64,000 nt of DNA from Hordeum vulgare subsp. vulgare (taxonomy: Eukaryota; Streptophyta; Magnoliopsida; Poales; Poaceae), in the NCBI RefSeq assembly GCF_904849725.1, contig NC_058519.1, positions 27,697,267-27,761,266 of the forward strand, read 5' to 3'. The notes below the pieces were generated by a model. The model searched no databases. It saw only the letters and a program-made list of their open reading frames with translations, and was not told where the DNA came from. Positions 42,451-53,126 of this stretch are shown here, piece by piece (position 1 is the stretch's first letter; the number at the start of each line of letters is the position of its first letter). The position numbers were made by a program, and so were the translations under genes.

Positions 42451-42882
42451 TGCCTTAAATATCGTCATGACTTTGCGCGGTTCTATCAATTGCTCGACAG
42501 TAATTTGTTCACCCACCGTAATACTTGCTATTTTGAGAGAAGCCTCTAGTGAACACTATGGCCCCCGGGTCTACTCCACACCATATTTCCAGCCTTGCTC
42601 TTTTACTTTGTTGCACTTTCCGCCTTCAGATCTCAGTTTGCAAACAATCTTGAAGGGATTGACAACCCCTTTATAGCGTTGGGTGCAAGCTCATTTGTGT
42701 TTGCGCAGGTACTCTGGACTTGACGAGATTCTTCTACTGGATTGATACCTTGGTTCTCAAACTGAGGGAAATACTTACTGCTCCTGTGCTGCATCACCCT
42801 TTCCTCTTCAAGGGAAAAACCAACGCAAGCCCAGTCTCCGTCAACATGTCAATCTCTGGCGTTGTTGTCTGTTGCCGTAGCA
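42451..42882 (+). repeat. Element A 3' LTR, right part
   Basis: Continues the LTR after element C (TGCCTTAAATATCGTCATGA) and ends GCCGTAGCA, matching 34640-35066. ACCTA, the target duplication of element A, follows. Confidence 0.9.
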
Positions 42883-42887
42883 ACCTA

Positions 42888-43345
42888 CAACACTGCATCC
42901 AGCGCCTGGATGAGTCGGCTCACCATTGGACCCGACGAGCCGCGGAAGTTATTCATTCATTGGAAGGCATCTCGACGGCTCAGGCGGTGTTGATCCTGGA
43001 GAAGAATTGCCATTACGAACCTTTGGTTCTGAAGCTAGGTAGACTTAAGCGAAAAGTATAGGACATGGGCGAGTTGATGGATGCCCTTACCAGGTATGCT
43101 GAGTTGGACGACACCAAGGATCCTCGAGAGGGCAACGACAAAATTAGAACCGCTAGGACGGGCGAATTACACAAGGGCCATTCTCATTTTCAAGGCCGGG
43201 GCAACCACCACCATGGCGGGCATGGCAAGAAGAGGCAATAGGAAGGTCCTACGGAATTTGTTGCTAATACTAATACCGGCAATGCAAACCCACGTCAGAA
43301 GAAGCGGGGCTTCAGTGGGAAGAAACCACGTATCCAAAGGTGCAA
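42888..43345 (+). pseudogene. Element B gag, 3' part
   Basis: The gag frame resumes after element A: CIQRLDESAHHWTRRAAEVI, then SLEGISTAQAVLILEKNC, a TAG near 43060, DMGELMDALTRYAELDDTKD and a His/Gly-rich tail (HGGHGKKRQ). The zinc knuckle and the start of pol are missing: the sequence passes directly to integrase near 43345. Confidence 0.8.
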
Positions 43346-43991
43346 TGCAAGAGTTTTGTTCACGAGAGCATATACGACTTGATGTTTCTGCGGTTGCACA
43401 TCCCCAGTCTAATGGACAGGCAAAGAGGGCGAATCAGGAAATATTGAGAGGGATTAAGCCTCGGCTCATGGTACCTTTGGAATGCACACCAGGATGTTGG
43501 GTCAAGGAGTTGCCATCAGTACTGTGGAGTATCAGGACAACTCCAAACCGCTCCACGGGTTTTACTCCTTTCTTTCTGGTCTATGGAGCAGAAGCGATGT
43601 TACCAAGTGACATCAAACATGATTCCCCACGAGTCGCCGCCTACGTGGAACAGGACAACGAGTTGGAGAGACAAGACTTGCTGGACGCCTTGGAGGAGGA
43701 ACGTGACTTGGCCGCATCACGATCGGCGATTTACCAACAGGACTTGCGACGTTACCATAGTCGCCAGGTCAAGAGCCGAGCTTTCCAGGAAGGCGACTTG
43801 GTGCTCCGTTTGATTCAAGATCATACTGGTATGCACAAGCTATCATCTCCGTGGGAAGGACCTTTGTCGTCAGTAAGAATCTTCGGAACGACTCATACTA
43901 CTTGGTGGATCTTCGCCCAGATCGGCCAACTACAGAGGTTGAGACAACTCGCCCGTGGAACATAGCCCATCTGCGGCCTTACTACACTTAG
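43346..43991 (+). pseudogene. Element B integrase, C-terminal part
   Basis: EFCSREHIRLDVSAVAHPQS, then NGQAKRANQEI, LPSVLWSIRTTPNRSTGFTP, FFLVYGAEAMLPSDI, RRYHSRQVKSRAFQEGDLVL and, after a one-base shift near 43870, YYLVDLRPDRP and WNIAHLRPYYT to the TAG at 43989-43991. This is the C-terminal half of a Gypsy integrase. The catalytic Glu normally found in NGQxERxN is Lys here. The protease, RT, RNase H and the first half of integrase have been deleted between gag and this point. Confidence 0.88.
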
Positions 43992-45242
43992 AGCCATGAG
44001 CTTTTCCCCCCTTTTTCTTCTTTATCAGTTTCTAGAAAATTGTAATCCATGAATTATGAAAGCAATAAAGCCGGCACCCACGAACTTCGGGGTCTCTCGC
44101 CGTTTCAGCTTCTGAAAGCATGAGTCTTTATTGTTCTATAAGTCGCCCAAACATGGACGCTATCAAGCTCAAAGAGCGTAAGTTGCCATGCTGTGCTCGC
44201 TTCAAAACTGGGCCTTGATAAAGCCAAAGAGGACCAACATTGCCACGTTGCACGGTTCAAACATAGGCGCCTTATATGGTTTTGAGAATTAAGCCGGCTT
44301 ACTTGGGGGCTACTAGTCCCCAAGTCGTTTTGCAGTAAGAGCGTATACGCTTCTGTAATCCTATGCCTGCTTTCTTCCTAAATCATAGGTCACTTGGGGG
44401 CTTCCACTCATTGAGTTCAGCCTGAATACCCTCTTGGCTAGCAAAAAATTACCGCATTACAAATGGTTATACTGGACTATGTGTTGAACAAGTCGCCATA
44501 TGGACCTATGTACTCAGGGCGAGTCAATCCGCTATTTGGACCCTGAACTAGCCTTGGTTAAAACATAACAGGTACCGGCGAGAGTCACACATGGGAAATA
44601 GAGAAACCATTGGTTCATTGAACCTGCTTCACAGAAGCTTGACTCGCGCCTGATTAGCAGGTCTAAAACAACAAGGCTTTTTTGCAAAAGCTTCCTGAGG
44701 GTAACACTAGAGTTTTGCAAACTCGTTTTATCCTATCGAAACTCACTGAGTCGATAATTTTTTTACTTCTTGACCACAAGGTCACAAGGTTTCTTAACAT
44801 ATCTTTTGAGCTGGCTTTGATTATAACTCGCCCCGACTCATTTTTTGCCATAACCCGGGGGCTGATTTATTTCTCGCCATAACCCAGGGGCTGATTCATT
44901 TTTTCGCCATAACCCGGGGGCTGATTTATTTCTCGCCATAACCCGGGGGCTGATTTATTTCTTGCCATGATCCAGGGGGTTGGTTTATTCCTGGCCATGC
45001 ACTTACCGACTCAGTTGCTATTTTTTCCTAACACATCAGGAAAAAACTTGTTTGTCACATTGTGACATTCCCTGGTTTATCAAAATTGCAGGCGAGTCAC
45101 GCATAGATTCAAGGACTATGAGTGGTTCCATCAAAAGGTACCACGACCTACTTGGTGTTTCACACACACTAACAAGACTATTACATGGCTCGCATGGCCA
45201 GAATGGGTGTCATCCCCCAGTGAAGGAAGGATCCATGGCGAA
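43992..45242 (+). other. Element B non-coding region 3' of pol
   Basis: No domain-like frame. It includes short repeats of CTTGGGGGCT and the tandem array at 44840-45000. This spacer between pol and the antisense ORF is normal for Tat-lineage elements. Confidence 0.6.
44840..45000 (+). repeat. Tandem repeat, about 34 bp units, in element B
   Basis: Five units of the form TCGCCATAACCCGGGGGCTG followed by ATTTATTTC (with variants CCCAGGGG and TTGCCATGATCC). Confidence 0.85.
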
Positions 45243-46221
45243 TCAGGCCGCCGTCGAGCCATCTTGCCTTGAGCTCTCCCCATCTTCGATTCGTAAGTCT
45301 CCCAGCTTCCAGTTACACTTGGACAAGGCAACGAACTTGTCTTCATCGTCAAGGAAGAGAGATAGGTCCATGTCAAGATCAAAAGGATTCTTGGGTTGAC
45401 TAGGAACCAAGCTAGCAGTTTCATATGAAGGAGGCGTCACCTTCTTTTTGTTCTCGTCATAGGCGGCTTGGTATTTGCTCAAATATAAACTGGCTGCCAG
45501 TTGAGTCACCGCATAGCGAGATTCTACGATAACTCGGTGATAGTCTACCTCGGTGAATTCTGACCCGTCATCCTTCAGCTCGGGGTAGCCGGCGGCTATT
45601 TCTTCGGTCTTGAGCTTAGGGGCGTTAGCTAAGCACCGACTTAGGGTGTTCAACACTCCCTTCCAGGCGGATGATCTTTTTAATTCCTCTATCTGAGGAG
45701 GCAATGTAGACAGGAAGCCGAGCATCTCTTTGATGGTCATCACTGGTCCCTTGTTGCCCATGACTGCCTTGATCGCCAGCACGCCCCCCGTGTATAGCTG
45801 CTCAGTGAAGGTATATATAGCTTTTAGCTTAAGCAGGCAGTCGTCTCGAACATTGGCGGCTCGTGCACCCGCAAAGGGCACATCAGTATTTGATAATTTT
45901 TGATACCAGATTAGTTAATCAAACAGTCAAAGGTTAACACTTACCAAACATGGCGACTGACATATTGGACCCATGCTCCTTTAAACCGGTTAGTTCTTGC
46001 TGGGCGGCTTCCATTTTTTCCTCCGCCTGTTTAGCACGATTAAGAATGGCGGCTTGATCGGCTTTGGCTTTCTCCTCAAATTTCTGCTGGTCAGCCTTCA
46101 TCTTCTCCAGCTTAGCCTGAAGCAAGTGGAATTTCTTCTCCAACTCGGAGTGTGCATCCTGTTGTTCAGCTAGATTTTTCTTTAAGTCGGCCACCACTGA
46201 CTCAGTCTGTGTCACAGACTC
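45243..46221 (-). pseudogene. Antisense ORF of element B (coiled-coil protein), with intron
   Basis: Tat-lineage Gypsy elements such as Grande and RIRE2 carry an extra ORF in antisense between pol and the 3' LTR. Here the upstream exon (46221-45945) encodes a coiled coil (SELEKKFHLLQAKLEKMKAD, then QAEEKMEAAQQELTGLKEHG). The downstream exon (45868-45243) encodes a 208-residue conserved domain (TEQLYTGGVLAIKAVMGNKG, MTIKEMLGFLSTLPPQIEEL, YHRVIVESRYAVTQLAASLY) ending in RQDGSTAA. Between them the donor GTAAGT (45944) is intact. The expected acceptor CTTTGCAG reads CTTTGCGG. Splicing there would keep the frame. A further acceptor (TTTATGTGCAG) precedes 46221, so more exons lie upstream. Function of the protein is unknown. 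Confidence 0.75.
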
Positions 46222-46322
46222 CTGCACATAAAATTTGGGGAGACAAGTTTCAGCATTACTGCAAGCAATACTCCTGATACTTGGGGGCTAATGTATGATT
46301 TTCATGAAAATCATACCATATG
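46222..46322 (-). other. Element B, probable intron or leader upstream of the antisense exon
   Basis: On the minus strand this ends in TTTATGTGCAG, a good 3' splice site, just before the coiled-coil exon. No upstream exon could be recognised before the tandem repeats start. Confidence 0.4.
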
Positions 46323-46512
46323 CAAGACCCGACTCATCTTTCCAAAGATGACCCGGCCCTTGGAGGCTACAGGTTGAAGTTTTTTATCCAATACAAGACC
46401 CGGCTCATCTTTCAAAAGATGACCCGGCCCTTGGGGGTACAGGTTGAAGTTTTTTATCTAATACAAGACCCGACTCATCTTTCAAAAGATGACTCGGCCC
46501 TTGGGGGCTACA
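46323..46512 (+). repeat. Tandem repeat, about 70 bp units, in element B
   Basis: Units start near 46323, 46394 and 46464 (CAAGACCCGACTCATCTTTC, GATGACCCGGCCCTTGG, TACAGGTTGAAGTTTTTTAT). The third unit is cut at 46512, where the CACTA transposon inserted. Confidence 0.88.
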
Positions 46513-46539
46513 CACTACTGGAAAACAATTATTTGCCAT

Positions 46540-46870
46540 CTGCTGCTTCTTTGCCGTCTGCTGGCTGATGGCAAAGACCCTCTTTGCCATCAGCTACCAC
46601 AAACCAGACGGCAAAGAGCAGGCTGATGCCAAAGGTACTATTTGCCATCAGCCAGCTCTTTGCCGGCTACCAGCTCACGACAAAGAGCATGCAGGCAGAC
46701 GACAAAGAGCATGGGCGGCCCACCCCGCAGCCCCTCTCTCCCCCCTAACGACCACTTTCTTTGCCGTCCGCTTTTCTACTCTGTGCCATCGGGAGGAGGA
46801 CGGCAAAGAGGGTGCCCCCTAACGGCCGTTAGCCCCACCCTCACGCGCCTCTCTCTCCCCTAACGGCCAC
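46540..46870. repeat. CACTA subterminal repeats
   Basis: Copies of TTTGCCATC, TTTGCCGTC, GATGGCAAAG and GACGGCAAAG in both orientations (at least ten). They are the usual binding sites of the CACTA-encoded DNA-binding protein, near the element end. Confidence 0.8.
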
Positions 46871-46929
46871 CCCGACTCCCCTCTCTCTCACCCCCGACAC
46901 CACCACTGCCGCCGCTCCCTCCTCCGGCC

Positions 46930-47330
46930 TCCCTGCGCCACCCTGCGCTCTCCTCCTCCCCGGCCGCCCTGCGCCCTCCTCCTCCCCGGCCATCCTGCGC
47001 CCTCCTCCTCCCCGCCCGCCCTACACCCTCCTCCACCGCCGCCCTGCGCCCCCTCCTCCACCCCGGCCGCCCTGCACCCTCCTCCACCGCCGCCCTACGC
47101 CCCCTCCTCCTCCCCGGCCGCCCTGCACCCTCCTCCACCGCCGCCCTGCGCCCCCTCCTCCACCCCGACACCCTCTCTCTCACCCCCGTCACCACCACTG
47201 CCGCCGCACCCTCCTCCGGCCTCCCTGCACCACCCTGCGCCCTCCTCCTCCCCGGCCTCCCTGCGCCCCTCCTCCACCGCCGTCTCCTCCACCGCCGCAC
47301 CCTCCTCCTCCCCGACCGCCCCCCTCCGGT
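46930..47330. repeat. GC-rich minisatellite
   Basis: Diverged units of about 28-30 bp of the type CCCTGCGCCCTCCTCCTCCC followed by CGGCCG, alternating with CTCCACCGCCG. The minus-strand ORFs rich in Gly, Arg and Glu are this repeat translated. Confidence 0.85.
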
Positions 47331-47483
47331 GAGTCCTTTTTCTTTCTTTCTTTTTTTGCTAATTTACAGATTTAGTTTAGTTTTGTTAATTAGTGGTAGC
47401 TAGATTATTGTTAGTAGTTTTAGTGGTAGATTTAGTTAGGTTAGTAGTTTTAGTTAGGTTAGTTAGTTAGTTTGGTTAGTTAG

Positions 47484-48130
47484 GTGGAGGAGGAGAAGAG
47501 GAGAAGAGGAGGAGGACGAGGACGAGAAGAGGAGAAGAAGAAGAGGAGTAGGAGGAGGAGGAGGAGAAGAAGAAAAAGAAGAAGAAGAAGAAGAAGAGGA
47601 GAAGAAAAAAATAAGAAGGAGAAGAAGAAGAAGAAGAAGAAGAAGAAGAAGAAGAAGAGAAGAAAAAATAAGAAGGAGAAGAAGTAAAGAAGAATAGAAG
47701 AAGAAGAGAAGAAGAAAAAAAATAAGAAGAAGAAGAGAAAACAGAAGAAGAAGTTGATTTTTTAATGTTTGTTATTTAGTGGTAGCTAGATTGTTTTTTA
47801 GTTACTTAGTGGTAGATTCTGTTTTTTTTGCTGTTTAGTGCTATCTAGGTTTAGCGATAGGTTTAGTTAGCTTGGTTAGTTAGGTTAGTTAGTTAGTTAG
47901 CTTAATAGAAAGAATAGGAAGAATAAGAAGAGGAGGAGGAGGAGAAGAGGAGAAGAGGAGGAGGAGAAGAAGAAGAAGAAGAAGAAGAGAAGACAAAAAT
48001 AAGAATGAGAAGAAGAAAAGAAGAAGAGAAGAAGAGAAGAAGAATACCTTCTCCTCCTCCTTATTCTCCTCCTCCTCCTTCTCATTCTTCTTGATTTCTT
48101 CTTCTTCTCCTCCTCCTCCTCCTCTTTCTT
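47484..48130. repeat. GAA/GAGGAA purine-rich microsatellite with strand switch
   Basis: Runs of GAAGAAGAA and GAGGAG occupy the plus strand from 47484 to about 48047, with a TTAG-rich spacer at 47752-47905. At about 48050 the strand bias flips to CTTCTCCTCC, up to 48130. The Lys/Arg/Glu-only ORF here is not a gene. It lies in the leader of the CACTA transposase. Confidence 0.9.
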
Positions 48131-48595
48131 CTCCTCTATCTTATTCTCCTTACCTTATTTTCCCCAACAATGAGATAATTAGCCCATTTAGCTACAAAAT
48201 GGCATAAAAACCTTGGTTCGCTCATGGATATTATATTCTTAACTTGTTTTCCTCTAAAATGACATAATTATAATATTTGTGTTGATCGGGTGGATTTACA
48301 TGTGATAGTTGTCTCGTCGCTGTGAGGTCTGCTGTGCGAAGACCTCCCCGTGCATTGTACGAGCTCCGCCCCTGCATTCGTGGGTCAGTACAAATTTCAT
48401 CTCCTCCCCGCCCCTTCATTTACCGTGGCTCGGTTTTTGGATGAAACTTTCTAGATTTAGGTAATTAAATTAATTTATCAGTATGCGTGACCAATATGCG
48501 TCTCCCATTCGAAAGGGCGACATCTATAAATATGCATGTCTTTGCATATTTATAACCGCCATCCTTTTGAATTGTCCAACATTATCCATGGACAG
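48131..48595. other. CACTA leader, no gene
   Basis: Non-coding DNA between the microsatellite and the hairpin. Nothing recognisable except AT-rich runs. Confidence 0.45.
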
Positions 48596-48811
48596 CCCGA
48601 GTATGTGTAGATTGGGTTCGTTTTCCCGTATGCTGTGCTGTGGATCCGATGCGGAATTTCGTCAGTGCCTCCCTGTTGTTCTCCGGATGCACATCCTCTC
48701 TGTTTATTGCGGAGACGTGTATCAGGAGAACAACGGGGAGGTGCTGCCGAAATTTTGCGTTGGATCCGGAGGAGAGCATGGGAAAACGAACCCAATCTAC
48801 ACATACTCGGG
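48596..48811. repeat. Long inverted repeat (hairpin), arms about 95 bp
   Basis: The left arm starts CCCGAGTATGTGTAGATTGG and the right arm ends with its inverted form CCAATCTACACATACTCGGG. Pairing continues through GTTCGTTTTCCC, TGGATCC, AATTTCG and GTTGTTCTCC with few mismatches, leaving a loop of about 25 bases (48693-48717). It ends 136 bp before the transposase ATG. Short ORFs on both strands mirror each other because of the symmetry. Confidence 0.85.
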
Positions 48812-48947
48812 TGGGATTAGGACCTATCTTTACCTATTAGCGTGTAGGTTGCCTGGACGTAATAAAAATGGCGAACCTGATTAACCAATGAATATAAATG
48901 CTAAATTACATATAAAATATTTCTTCTGTCTTTAGTAGCTACGCAAG

Positions 48948-51693
48948 ATGAGTGATCATGCGTGGATGTATACCGGTCACCCTAGTCAGAAAGAGATGAC
49001 GAAAGAATGGTTTGTAAAAACAAAGGAATTTGTGAAAGCCGCATTCGCAAATGGCCAGGAAAGAAACTATTGCCCTTGTCCTGGATGCGACAACTATAAA
49101 AAGACGACAGAGGCTGTAATGATTAAACACCTGCAGAGGAGGGGTTTTAAGCCTAATTATACGGTGTGGACATTTCATGGTGAGTCTATACAACACACAA
49201 GAGCTGAGGTGGTCCGTCGTCGCACGGACGAGCATGGTACTGGGATCGAAGACATGGTGCAAGACTTTGATGATGCTCGGGATTCAGAAGATGAGATGGA
49301 GGAATCTGCAACGGCCTTTTATGAAATGTTGGAGTCTTCAAAACATCCTCTCCATGAGCACACTGAGCTCTATCAGCTGGATGCAATTGCACAAGTATTG
49401 GCTCTGAAGGCTCAGTTCAACTTGGGAAGAGAATGCTACGACGCGATGATGACACTATTTGGACCCTTCCTACCCAAAGGCCATGTCATGCCTGCAAACC
49501 TGTACCAGTCGGACAAAATACTTCATGTACTTAAGATGCCCTATGAGAAGATAGATGCATGTGAGAAAGGGTGTGTCTTATTTAGGAAGGAGTATGCACA
49601 CTTGGACAATTGTCCCATTGCGAGTCTTGCAGGTATCTTGTGGTAGACAACAGTATGGGTGAGAAGAGGAAGACCAAAATCGCAGTTAGTGTTCTTCGGT
49701 ATATGCCAATCGTACCAAGACTTCAACGTCTTTTCATGGTCGAAGAGACAGCCAGACAGATGACATGGCACAAATTGGGCAAAAGAACCGAACTAGATGC
49801 GGATGTGAATAAGACGATGGTACACACATCGGATGGGGAAGCATGGAAACATTTCGATGGATTGCATCAGGATAAAGCGGCAGATCCAAGGAATCCTCGA
49901 GTCTGAGCCACCACAGATGGTTTTAATCCCTTCGGCATGACGGCAACCCAATACAGTTGTTGGTCTGTATTTGTCATTCCACTCAATCTCCCCCCCCGGG
50001 CAGATTATGCAAAGAAATAATATATTTCTGACGTTGATAATTCCAGGGCCCAATTATCTGGGGAAGAATATGAATGTGTACCTGCAACCGCTTAAGGATG
50101 AATTGGAAGAAGCTTGGGATAATGGGGTCAAGACATATGGTGCCGCTAGAAAAGAAAACTTCAAAATGCATGTGTGGTACATGTACTCTATGCATGACTT
50201 GCCAGCGTATGCGCTATTCTCTCGATGGTGTGTGCATGGAAGGTTCCCGTGCCCCCAATGCAAGGCAGCTCTTCAGTTTCATTGGTTGCAGGAGGGTCGG
50301 AAGTATTCTTGCTTTGACTTGCATAGAGAGTTCCTGGATCCTGACCATCAGTTCAGAAAAGACAAGAAGAACTTTACCAAAGGTAAAGTTGTCAAAAACT
50401 TGGCACCACCTGCGTTCACAGGCCAACAGATCCTGGATCAGTTAAACGCCCTCGAGCCTTATCCAGAGCATCCAGGGTATTTCAAGGGGTATAATTCAAA
50501 ACACGCCTAGACTCACAAGCCATGCTTCTGGGATCTGCCTTACTTCAAAGACCTCCTTCTTTCACACAATATCGACATGATGCACACTGAAAAGAATATC
50601 GGAGAGGCTATTTTTGGTACATTGTTCGACATAGATGGGAAGACAAAGGATATTATTAAGGCTAGAGTCGATCAAGAGACACTATGTCATAGACCGTTAC
50701 AAAACATGCGAGAAGGCAAAGGAAAGCATAAGTGGTCGAAGCCAAAGGCCTGGTTCAATCTTGGGAAGCCAGCTATGAGGGAAATTATCTTGTGGGTCAA
50801 AATGCACTTGATGTTCCCCGATGGGTATGCAGCGAATCTAAAGAGGGGAGCGAGTCTTGAAAAATTAAAAATCTTTGGTCTCAAGAGTCATGATTGGCAC
50901 ATATGGCTAGAGCGGGTAATGCCGGTGATGTTACGTGGCTTTATTCCTGAGGATGAATGGCTAGTACTGGCGGAGCAGAGCTGTTTCTTCCGTGTTCTTT
51001 GTGCGAAAGAATTGTCGCCTGGCGTGGTAGAAGACATGGAGGAGTTTGCACCAGAGTTGTTATGCAAGTTAGAGAAGATCTTTCCACCGGGCTTCTTTAA
51101 TCCAGTCCAGCATTTGATTTTACATCTACCGACCGAGGCAAGATTGTGTGCGCCCATGCAAGATCGTTGGTGCTATGCAACTGAGAGGATGCAGAAGACC
51201 CTTCGAGCTAAATGTGAAAATAAGTGTAGAATTGAAGCATTGATGGCTGAGGCATTCATTACTGAGGAGGTGGCAAACTTCGTGACAGCACACTACGAAG
51301 CCAAAAATCATCATTTGCATAATCTGAAGCCTCGGCACAATGATGCAGACCCTAAAAAAGGTGGGTCCAACCTCAGCCTATTCAAAGGGAAGCTCGCACC
51401 AGCCGGTGCTTCGAAACCAATAACGTTGGATGTCGAAGAATGGCGGAACATTTCGTTGTATATCTTCAACAACCTAACAGAAGTGCGGCCGTACATCGAA
51501 TGAGTTCTCGGCACATTTTCCCGTAACTTCTAACTCATTTGAACTGCTCTTATTCCCGGATATTTCAAACAGCCATTACGTCGCCAAATTCTCGGATGGA
51601 GCGATGATCGAAAATGATTTCATCGAAGAGTATGAGCTTCTATCAAAGACAGGAGGCGGCTATCCCGGTTTCATATCTTGGTTCAAACAAAAG
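48948..51693 (+). pseudogene. CACTA transposase (TNP2 family), main part
   Basis: The ATG at 48948 (MSDHAWMYTGHPS) opens a transposase-associated zinc domain with NYCPCPGCDNYKK. Then come LKMPYEKIDACEKGCVLFRK, SVLRYMPIVPRLQRLF and HTSDGEAWKHFDG, in a second frame. Returning to the first frame, the TNP2 core reads YSMHDLPAYALFSRW, CPQCKAALQFHWL and HNIDMMHTEKNIGEAIFG. DUF4218 follows (PPGFFNPVQHLILHLPTEAR, RIEALMAEAFITEEVANF). A frame shift lies near 49620, another near 49905, TAG replaces a codon at 50508-50510, and a shift occurs near 51500. Motifs are otherwise well preserved, so inactivation looks recent relative to the Copia element. The reaction would be cut-and-paste transposition. Confidence 0.9.
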
Positions 51694-51774
51694 GTAATTA
51701 TCAATAATGGACCATTTCATTTCTTGGTCTAACTTGCCGCTAATGCAACAATCGTTTCGTATTAAACTTGTAGG
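51694..51774 (+). other. Probable intron in the CACTA transposase gene
   Basis: The coding sequence before it ends in PGFISWFKQK. GTAATTATC follows as donor and AAACTTGTAG precedes the next exon (ANSESMDAELRQ). The intron is about 81 bp. Exon boundaries are inferred from the continuity of the protein with the family. Confidence 0.6.
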
Positions 51775-52586
51775 CTAATTCAGAGTCTATGGACGCCGAA
51801 TTGAGACAAGTCGCTAATGGTTTTGACTATAAGGTCCGTTCATTTGAGAAATACAACATCAACGGGTATCTCTTTCGTACCTTTGGCAAAGAGCTATCTA
51901 TGCCCGACCGGAAATCTACAAATTGTGGTGTGTCTACTATCGGCGAAGGTGTTATCGAGTATTATGGAAGAGTTGAAGCAATTTATGAACTTCAATTCTA
52001 TGGTGAAAACCCACCGAACGTCGTAGTCTTCAAATGTTATTGGTTCCAGCCGAAGAAGACTAGAAGGACTCATGAACATATAGGACTAGTTGAAATCAAT
52101 CCAAACACCCATTTAGATGTTCCTGATGTCTATATTACGGCTCAACAGGCGACCCAAGTTTTCTATCTACCGTGGGCATGCCAAACGGATAAGAATCTGG
52201 AAGGTTGGTATGTTGTTTATGAAGTGCCGCCACATGTGAGACCACCTCTCCCAAATGAACAGGATTATGAACCTCACATTAACCCAGACACATATGATGG
52301 AGAATTCTTCCAAGAAACACGTCTTTCCAAGAAACGTTTCAAGAACCGCCATGCTTCACCCAAGAACATGGAAGTAGACAGCGACAATGAATACGACTCC
52401 AGCCCTCAGCCGGAACCAGAAGACGTGGAACTCGTAGAGGTTACTGATGTGGATGACCTGTCAATGCTTCAACGATTAAAGGAAGGCCTTTCACAACTTC
52501 ACGCCGTTGAACCCGACGAGCACGTCATTCATGAAGACATGCATGATAGTGATGATGATGATGCATTTATTGATGATGATTATTAG
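51775..52586 (+). pseudogene. CACTA transposase, C-terminal exon (DUF4216)
   Basis: An open frame of about 270 codons carries NGYLFRTFGKE, YGRVEAIYELQFYGE, VFKCYWFQPKK, GLVEINPNTHLDVPDVYITA and QQATQVFYLPWACQTDKNLE, the DUF4216 signature of CACTA transposases. An Asp/Glu-rich tail (DDDDAFIDDDY) ends at the TAG 52584-52586. This exon is intact, but it belongs to a gene that is broken upstream. Confidence 0.9.
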
Positions 52587-52703
52587 TTTGTAAGATTCAC
52601 AACTTAAATTATATATATTTTAATCTTTATTATTCATGTACATATTGTTAGTCATGTCAGTTATATTTTTTTTATGTTGTACTAATTTCTTTTAATATTT
52701 ATC

Positions 52704-53126
52704 ATGGCCGGTCACCAGGTGTGGAAAGATGGTGGGCGCTGGTCCAGATCGCTCGACGTGTTCTTCCCAGGCGCCCCGCACGAGGGGTGGTACTTCCCTT
52801 CCACCCCTATCTCTCCTTAGAGCCTTGGCAGACAGTCTGCCGACACCACCCGTGGGTTCTTCTTCGTCGGCGGCATTGCCCACTGGGAGAGGTGCTAGTC
52901 GGGTAGGGAAGAAGGGGAAGGGTACAGGGAGAGGTGGTGGCCGCGGAAGATCCAGGAGGACTGTTGAGCCGTCCTTGCCACCACCACCAGCTCATTCGCC
53001 CGAGCATAGGACTACTATGGTTGACCCATTTGCGGAGGAGGCTACGGGGACTCTGTTCCAGGAGCCTGTTGTTGACGGGCATTCGTCCCATGAGACTCCG
53101 GTCCAGGAGCAGCCTCGGGTCGAGGT
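52704..53126 (+). pseudogene. Second CACTA gene, N-terminal part, truncated by element F
   Basis: The ATG at 52704 starts MAGHQVWKDGGRWSRSLDVF and continues to PSTPISP, where TAG follows (52818-52820). A one-base shift leads to SLLRALADSLPTPPV, a basic Gly/Arg-rich run (GKGTGRGGGRGRSRR) and MVDPFAEEATG. Its position after the transposase fits the second (TNPD/TNPA-like DNA-binding) gene of CACTA elements. It stops at 53126 where the LARD inserted. No domain confirms the identity. Confidence 0.55.

Larger units (their letters stand above)
33519..42882 (+). mobile_element. Element A: gag-only Athila-type Gypsy element, TSD ACCTA
   Basis: ACCTA precedes it (33514-33518) and follows it (42883-42887). 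Two LTRs of about 1.5 kb flank an internal region of 3.6 kb with a single gag-like gene and no pol. The 3' LTR is split by element C (39797-42445). Removing C and one ATCAT gives an element of about 6.7 kb. It interrupts gag of element B. Confidence 0.92.
46513..53126 (+). mobile_element. Element E: CACTA transposon, left end to interruption by element F
   Basis: The terminus CACTACTGGAAAACAATTAT is preceded by ACA (46510-46512), a possible 3 bp target site. Subterminal repeats of TTTGCCATCAGC / GACGGCAAAGAG follow (46540-46830). The transposase gene and the start of a second gene lie on the plus strand. The second gene is cut at 53126 by element F, and the right end is outside the window. 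The ends and the TNP2 transposase make the CACTA assignment firm. Confidence 0.92.

Noticed and set aside
46860..47687. Gly/Arg-rich and Lys/Arg/Glu-rich ORFs in the CACTA leader
   Set aside because: Pure translations of the GC-rich minisatellite and the GAA microsatellite.
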